Assembly (NCBI GenBank): GCA_963698565.1
Contig: CAVORH010000036.1
Location: 49,403 to 113,402, forward strand
Direction: 5' to 3'
Length of the DNA stretch: 64,000 bases
Origin: Sva-07 sp963698565
GTDB lineage: Bacteria > Actinomycetota > Acidimicrobiia > Acidimicrobiales > Ilumatobacteraceae
Under the pieces are notes generated by a model that saw nothing but the letters and a program-made list of their open reading frames with translations, had not been told where the DNA came from and made no database searches. The position numbers and the translations under genes were made by a program. Below are positions 59,732 to 64,000 of this stretch, one piece after another. How positions within the stretch are numbered: the first letter of the stretch is position 1; each line of letters opens with the position of its first letter.

Positions 59732-60589
59732 ATGACGGCTGTGGTGATGGACGGCAATGCCCTGCGCGACGAGATCGTCGCCGACCTCCGGCGACGCATC
59801 GAGGCGGCGGGGTCGCCGTCGATCTGCCTCGCCACGGTGCTGGTGGGCGACGACGGCCCGAGTCAGCGCTACGTGAAGATGAAGCACGCCAAGGCGGCGG
59901 AAGCCGGACTGGTCTCGCAGCACGTCGACCTGCCGGCGACCGCGTCGCAGGACGACGTCGAACGAGCGGTCAGGGAGCTCGCCGCCGATGCCGACGTCCA
60001 CGGCATCCTCGTGCAGCTCCCGCTGCCCGACGGTCTCGACCCCGAACCCGTCCTCGATCTCATCCCGCCCGAGAAGGACGTCGACGGGCTCACCGAGCGA
60101 TCGATGGGCCGGCTGTTGCGGGGTCGCCCCGGACTGGTCGGCTGCACGCCGCTCGGCGTGATGCGCCTGCTCGAGCGCTATGGCATCGCAACGAGCGGGA
60201 AGCGGGCGGTGGTCATCGGCCGCTCGACCCTCGTCGGTCTTCCGCTGTCGCTGCTGCTCGCCCGCAAGGGCGTCGACGCCACGGTCACGATGGCGCATTC
60301 ACGCACCGCTGACATGGCCGATGTCGTGCGTCAGGCCGACATCGTCGTCGGCGCCGCGGGTCAGGCCCGGATGATCACCGCCGACATGGTCAAGCCGGGA
60401 GCGACCGTGATCGACGTCGGCGTGTCGCGCACCGAGGCCGGCATCGTCGGCGACGTCGACTACGCGCCGGTGGCCGAGGTGGCCGGCCACATCACACCGA
60501 TGCCGGGCGGTACCGGACCGATGACGATCGCCTGTCTGCTGGAGAACACGCTCACCGCGGCCCGGCTCCAAGGCGTGTTCGCCGACTGA
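59732..60589 (+). CDS. folD: Methylenetetrahydrofolate dehydrogenase/cyclohydrolase
   Basis: A 285-residue bifunctional folate enzyme. Catalytic Lys51 and Tyr47 are in QRYVKMKHAKAA; PEKDVDGLTERS is intact, and the NADP motif VIGRSTLVGLPLSLLL lies near 156-171. The substrate loop is MPGGTGPMTIA (Thr replaces the usual Val). It interconverts methylene-, methenyl- and formyl-THF. It stands 34 bases downstream of a palindromic repeat. Confidence 0.95.
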   Translation: MTAVVMDGNALRDEIVADLRRRIEAAGSPSICLATVLVGDDGPSQRYVKMKHAKAAEAGLVSQHVDLPATASQDDVERAVRELAADADVHGILVQLPLPDGLDPEPVLDLIPPEKDVDGLTERSMGRLLRGRPGLVGCTPLGVMRLLERYGIATSGKRAVVIGRSTLVGLPLSLLLARKGVDATVTMAHSRTADMADVVRQADIVVGAAGQARMITADMVKPGATVIDVGVSRTEAGIVGDVDYAPVAEVAGHITPMPGGTGPMTIACLLENTLTAARLQGVFAD

Positions 60590-60606
60590 AGAACAGACCA
60601 ACGGCG

Positions 60607-61251
60607 TCAGGCGACGTCGATGTCCGGCAGCCGCCGGCCCAGACGCGTCTGCAGGTCGACGACGTAGGCGGTCCACGACGTGACGATGCGCAGTTGCATC
60701 ATGCGGGCGACCTCCTCGTGATCAGCGCCGCCTCGAATGAATCGGGCGAACGCGATCATGTCGTCGACGAGCAACTCCGCATGGCGGCGTTGGACGGTGG
60801 CCAGCGACGAGGTCAACGGTTCGGCATATCCGTATTCCGAGCGCCACTCCGACTCGAGGACGAAGACGACCAGGTCTCGGCCTGCGATGAGCAGTTCGCG
60901 GATGCCGTCGCCCAGCGTTCCGTCGGCGAATCGCCACCGATCGATGACCTCGAACGCCTGCTGGTCCGCCGCCATGACCTCGATCATCCTCCGACTCAAC
61001 TGTGCGATGCCGGCGAGGTCGTCGAAGTTGACGTCGGGCGCGAGCAGGATCGCGTTCAACGTGGCGGTGAGGTCCGACACGACGATTCGGCTGGCGATCC
61101 CGCTGAGTTCGTCCATGTCGACGATGTGGCGGTAGATCGCCGGCTGCGTCACGCCGATCCGAGCAGCCACGTTCACGGACGTGAGCGCTGCGGGCCCGTC
61201 CTCGCGAAGGATCGCCACCGCCTGCTCGATGATGTCGTCACGGCGGCCCAT
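60607..61251 (-). CDS. TetR-family regulator
   Basis: A 214-residue regulator. The helix-turn-helix is in TSVNVAARIGVTQPAIYRHIVDMDELSG (about residues 24-51). A C-terminal helical ligand domain follows. It is divergent from the surface-protein gene at 61390 and converges with folD. The target and ligand are unknown; no clear palindrome was found in the 138-bp divergent gap. Confidence 0.88.
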   Translation of the reverse strand: MGRRDDIIEQAVAILREDGPAALTSVNVAARIGVTQPAIYRHIVDMDELSGIASRIVVSDLTATLNAILLAPDVNFDDLAGIAQLSRRMIEVMAADQQAFEVIDRWRFADGTLGDGIRELLIAGRDLVVFVLESEWRSEYGYAEPLTSSLATVQRRHAELLVDDMIAFARFIRGGADHEEVARMMQLRIVTSWTAYVVDLQTRLGRRLPDIDVA

Positions 61252-61389
61252 CGCCGCAGAGTAGTCCCGGCCTCTTCAGGTTCTGCTCAAGATGCGGTCC
61301 GGACACCCCGATGTTCTAGCTGTATCACCATCCGACCATCTCGTCCCGGCCCGTCGCCCGACGCGCCGGAACGTCTCGTGGAGCAGCGC

Positions 61390-62898
61390 ATGAACTTCGC
61401 AGTACCTGGACGAATCGGCCGCCTCGCCGTGGCCTTCGTCGTGTTCGCCCTGACAGCGCTCGTCGCTGCGGCCCCGTCGCCGGTGCAGGCCGCGGACCTC
61501 GCGATCTCCAAGTCGAGCAGCGTCGACGTCGTTCGGGTCGGTGAGGCGTTCGAGTACCGCATCCTGGTCAGCTGCTCGAGCGCGACCAGCGACTGCATCG
61601 ACGCCAAGGTCACCGATGTCCTTCCCCCCGAGCTCTCCGGTGCGGCTGCGGACGTCCGCATCGCGCCGATCGTGGGGGCGACCACGGCGTACGACGAGGG
61701 GGCCCGGATGGCATCGTGGGCGTTCACCAATCCTCTGGCAGGAGGAGCGGTCGGTCTCGCCGCGGGATCGACGCTCGAACTGAGTGTGACCGTCGAGTTC
61801 CCGACCGGGTCGACACCGAACAACGCCGTGGCGAGCAACACGGCCACGTTCGAAGCGACCGTCGGCGGCGCCTTCGTCTCGGTCGACTCGAATCCGGCCC
61901 TCGTGACTGCGACGGCCTCCTTCGCGTTCGAAGCGCGCAAGAGCGTGCGCGGTGGCGTCGCCCCGATCGGTCTTCCCGTCACCTACGACGTCGAGCTCTG
62001 CTCGGAGCCGACCGGCGGGATCGACCTGTCGGCCGGCGCGACGTTGCGTGACACGCTGCCGGCCGGCGCGGAGTTCGTCAGCGCCACCAACGGCGGCAGC
62101 GAGACCGCGCCCGGCTCGGGCATCGTCGAGTGGATCCTGCCGGCAGTGGCAGCCGACGGAGCGTGCCATGTCGTCGCGAGCGTGACGGTGCAGTTCCCGG
62201 CAGGCACGTTCAGCGACGGGGACAGCGTCACCAACGACGCGTCGGTCACCGACCCGATCCCGGTCGGCGGCACGGTTCCCGAACCCCCGATCGACACGAC
62301 GCTGACCCATCAGCTCCAGGCCCCGACCGCCATCGGCGGCGCCGGCAAGTCCGGCGCGTCCTGGGTCACCCCCGGCCAGCAGTTCAGCTACACACTCGCG
62401 ATCGAGAGCTCGGGGTTCCTGCCGATCACGAATGCCGTGCTCACCGACCTCATTCCGGCACAGGTCGACGTCACCTCGGTCACCGTCCCGGCGGGGGTCG
62501 ACCGCGCGTTCTACTACACCGACGCCGACGTCGCCCTCGCCTTCCCCCTCGACCCGACGTTGCGTCCGTTCCCGGTCTTCGCACCGGGAGTCGCGATTCC
62601 CAAGGCGGCGTTCGTCGGCGCCGGAGACCACATCGCATTCGTGCAGTTCGAGGCCGACGCCGTCGGTGGGTTCGAGTCGCGCCGCATCGCGTTGGGTGCG
62701 ACCGTCATCGATCCCATCGATCGCGAGGGAAATCCGGTCGTCGAGGGTGCCGGGCAGGGCGACGGCACGCTGGTCACCAACTGCACCACGCTCGACTACC
62801 TCGACCACACCGGTACGCGCCGCCAGTTCGGGCCCGACCTGCACGTCGGCGACCGCGAAGCAGGAGTTCGCGGTTCCGCGAATCACCAAGTCCGGTGA
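61390..62898 (+). CDS. DUF11-like repeat surface protein, 5' part
   Basis: The first 502 residues of a secreted protein, ending at a frame break. A signal peptide (VAFVVFALTALVAAAPSPVQA) is followed by repeated beta-sandwich DUF11-like modules: LAISKSSSVDVVRVGEAFEY, ARKSVRGGVAPIGLPVTYDV and WVTPGQQFSYTLAIESSGFLP each open one. Each module has a VTDVLPPEL or TLRDTLPAG type strand. Such proteins are surface adhesins or S-layer-like coats. Near 62850 the frame changes by +1 (or -2), and the homology continues in another frame. Confidence 0.75.
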   Translation: MNFAVPGRIGRLAVAFVVFALTALVAAAPSPVQAADLAISKSSSVDVVRVGEAFEYRILVSCSSATSDCIDAKVTDVLPPELSGAAADVRIAPIVGATTAYDEGARMASWAFTNPLAGGAVGLAAGSTLELSVTVEFPTGSTPNNAVASNTATFEATVGGAFVSVDSNPALVTATASFAFEARKSVRGGVAPIGLPVTYDVELCSEPTGGIDLSAGATLRDTLPAGAEFVSATNGGSETAPGSGIVEWILPAVAADGACHVVASVTVQFPAGTFSDGDSVTNDASVTDPIPVGGTVPEPPIDTTLTHQLQAPTAIGGAGKSGASWVTPGQQFSYTLAIESSGFLPITNAVLTDLIPAQVDVTSVTVPAGVDRAFYYTDADVALAFPLDPTLRPFPVFAPGVAIPKAAFVGAGDHIAFVQFEADAVGGFESRRIALGATVIDPIDREGNPVVEGAGQGDGTLVTNCTTLDYLDHTGTRRQFGPDLHVGDREAGVRGSANHQVR

Positions 62899-64000
62899 CC
62901 CGGGCCCCTTCGTTCCCGGCGCGACGGTGTCGTGGGACGTCTCGATCACCAACACGACCGAGGCGTCGACCTCGCTCGACGACTTCGTCATCCGTGACCT
63001 GATCCCCGACGAGTACGACGACGGGACGCCGGTTGCGCTCGCCTACGTGGCCGGCACGGCCACCGTGGTCAGCAAGCCGAGTGGTGCGCCCGACCCCGCC
63101 ATCGGCGTCTCCGTCGACGGTCCGTCCGGTCGCACCCTGCTCGAGTGGCGTTGGACCGCGGCGGACTCGACGAGCTACTCGCTCGCTCCCGGCGAGTCGA
63201 TCACCGTGAGGTATGCCGCAACGCTGCCGGATCCGACCCCACCGGGCCCGATCACCAATCACGCCAGCATTTCGGGCTGGACGAATGCTCCGGGCAACAT
63301 CGACCCCGACAAGCAGCTCGTGTGGGAGTGCCCGGCACCGTCACCGGCCGATGCCGATCTCGTCTGTCGGACGCTCGCCGGTTCGCCGGCGTGTTACGAC
63401 AGCAGCCCCGTCGAGGTGCTCGCCATCACCGGGCTCGACTCGGTGAAGTGGGTGCGCGGTGAGGCCGACGTCGACATCGTCAACGCCACGCGGGCGGCAA
63501 TCCCGACGACCCCGACCCGGAGACGGCCGGCTACAGCCGCTACCCGAAGCGCGGCTTCACGTACCAGGGCGGCTTCGTCGACTACCGCCTCGTGCTCACC
63601 AACCCCGGCAACGTCGGCGCCGACGACATCACCGTGCTCGACGTGCTCCCGGCGGTCGGTGACAGAGGGATCCTCACCGGCGCCCGTGGCAGCCAGTGGC
63701 GGCCGATCCTCGTCGCCCCCGTCGAGCTGCCGGCCGCGCTCACCGGCCTGGTCGACGTCTACTACTCGACGAGCGCCACCCCCTGCTACGACAGCCGGTT
63801 CAAGATTCCCACGGGCTGCATCGACTGGAGCCTGACGCCACCGAGACCCGATCAGCGACACCCGTGCCTTGATGTACGACTTCGACGACGACTACGCGAT
63901 CGGTGTCGGTGAGTCCCTCCAGCTCGAGGTCAACCTCATCGCGCCCGCCGGCCAACCAATCGACGGGTCGGTCGCGTGGAACTCGTTCGCCTACTCGATC
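62850..64000 (+). pseudogene. DUF11-like surface protein, continuation in changed frames
   Basis: The homology after 62850 reads in frame 2 (ITKSGDPGPFVPGATVSWDV to GEADVDIVNATR), returns to frame 1 near 63490 (GFTYQGGFVDYRLVLTNPGN), and changes again near 63840 (ALMYDFDDDYAIGVGESLQL), then runs off the right edge. Each piece still looks like DUF11 repeats with Gly/Asp/Thr-rich strands. Three frame changes in 1 kb suggest either a true decaying gene or sequence errors in a GC-rich repeated region. The stretch cannot be translated as one protein. Confidence 0.7.

Noticed and set aside
1..64000. tRNA, rRNA, prophage, insertion sequence or toxin-antitoxin genes
   Set aside because: No transposase, integrase, phage or RNA gene signature was seen on either strand.

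Overview
The window is a high-GC, densely coding bacterial chromosome segment without rRNA, tRNA, prophage, insertion sequence or CRISPR array. Many GTG starts, two luciferase-like F420-type oxidoreductases, a deazaflavin (DDN-type) nitroreductase, an actinobacterial-style SOS box and many TetR/GntR/LysR regulators indicate an actinobacterium. The overall gene mix resembles marine or soil Acidimicrobiia (Ilumatobacter-like). That placement is inference; no marker gene proves it.

Region 1 (1-12.5 kb) is an almost complete phenol degradation operon of the Pseudomonas dmp type: a six-part diiron phenol hydroxylase (dmpKLMNOP), a ferredoxin (dmpQ), catechol 2,3-dioxygenase (dmpB) and the 4-oxalocrotonate branch of meta-cleavage (dmpC, E, H, F, G, I). 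It should convert phenol through catechol and 2-hydroxymuconic semialdehyde to pyruvate and acetyl-CoA. The hydrolytic enzyme DmpD is absent. A divergent GntR/FCD regulator and a GlcG/HbpS-like gene sit to the left, with nested palindromes in the shared control region. An EthA-like Baeyer-Villiger monooxygenase follows on the opposite strand.

Region 2 (14-27 kb) is a mixed block: CorA transporter, SDR, PF10118-type hydrolase, sterol desaturase-like hydroxylase, histidine phosphatase, DoxX, an EAL/HDOD signalling protein, type II dehydroquinase, a YczE-like membrane protein, an internally deleted TauD/TfdA dioxygenase, a VOC protein, an acyl-CoA synthetase, YceI, a GNAT protein and an LLM oxidoreductase. 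Region 3 (27-38.5 kb) holds a multicopper oxidase with an extra N-terminal cupredoxin domain, an OmpA-type envelope protein, a sulfatase, a cupin, a peptidase S51-like protein translationally coupled to an acyl-ACP thioesterase, a dimethylformamidase-like protein, enoyl-CoA hydratase, a second LLM enzyme and dinB with an SOS box at its start.

Region 4 (38.5-45 kb) is a polyamine import operon (potABCD order on the minus strand) divergent from an aminobutyraldehyde-type dehydrogenase. Region 5 (45-64 kb) contains two TetR divergons with visible operators, a KefB/KhtT-like antiporter pair, IlvD, a serine hydrolase, peroxiredoxin, flavin reductase, two folate genes, a threonine dehydratase-like enzyme, inositol-phosphate synthase and, at the right edge, a DUF11-like surface protein whose reading frame is broken three times.

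Two intergenic repeat families run through the window. One is a short palindrome around GGGGTC-GACCCC found at five convergent gene junctions, probably a bidirectional terminator. The other is an exactly 52-bp palindromic element with CGTTTGCGT/ACGCAAACG ends, in four copies, two of them in tandem; its function is unknown.
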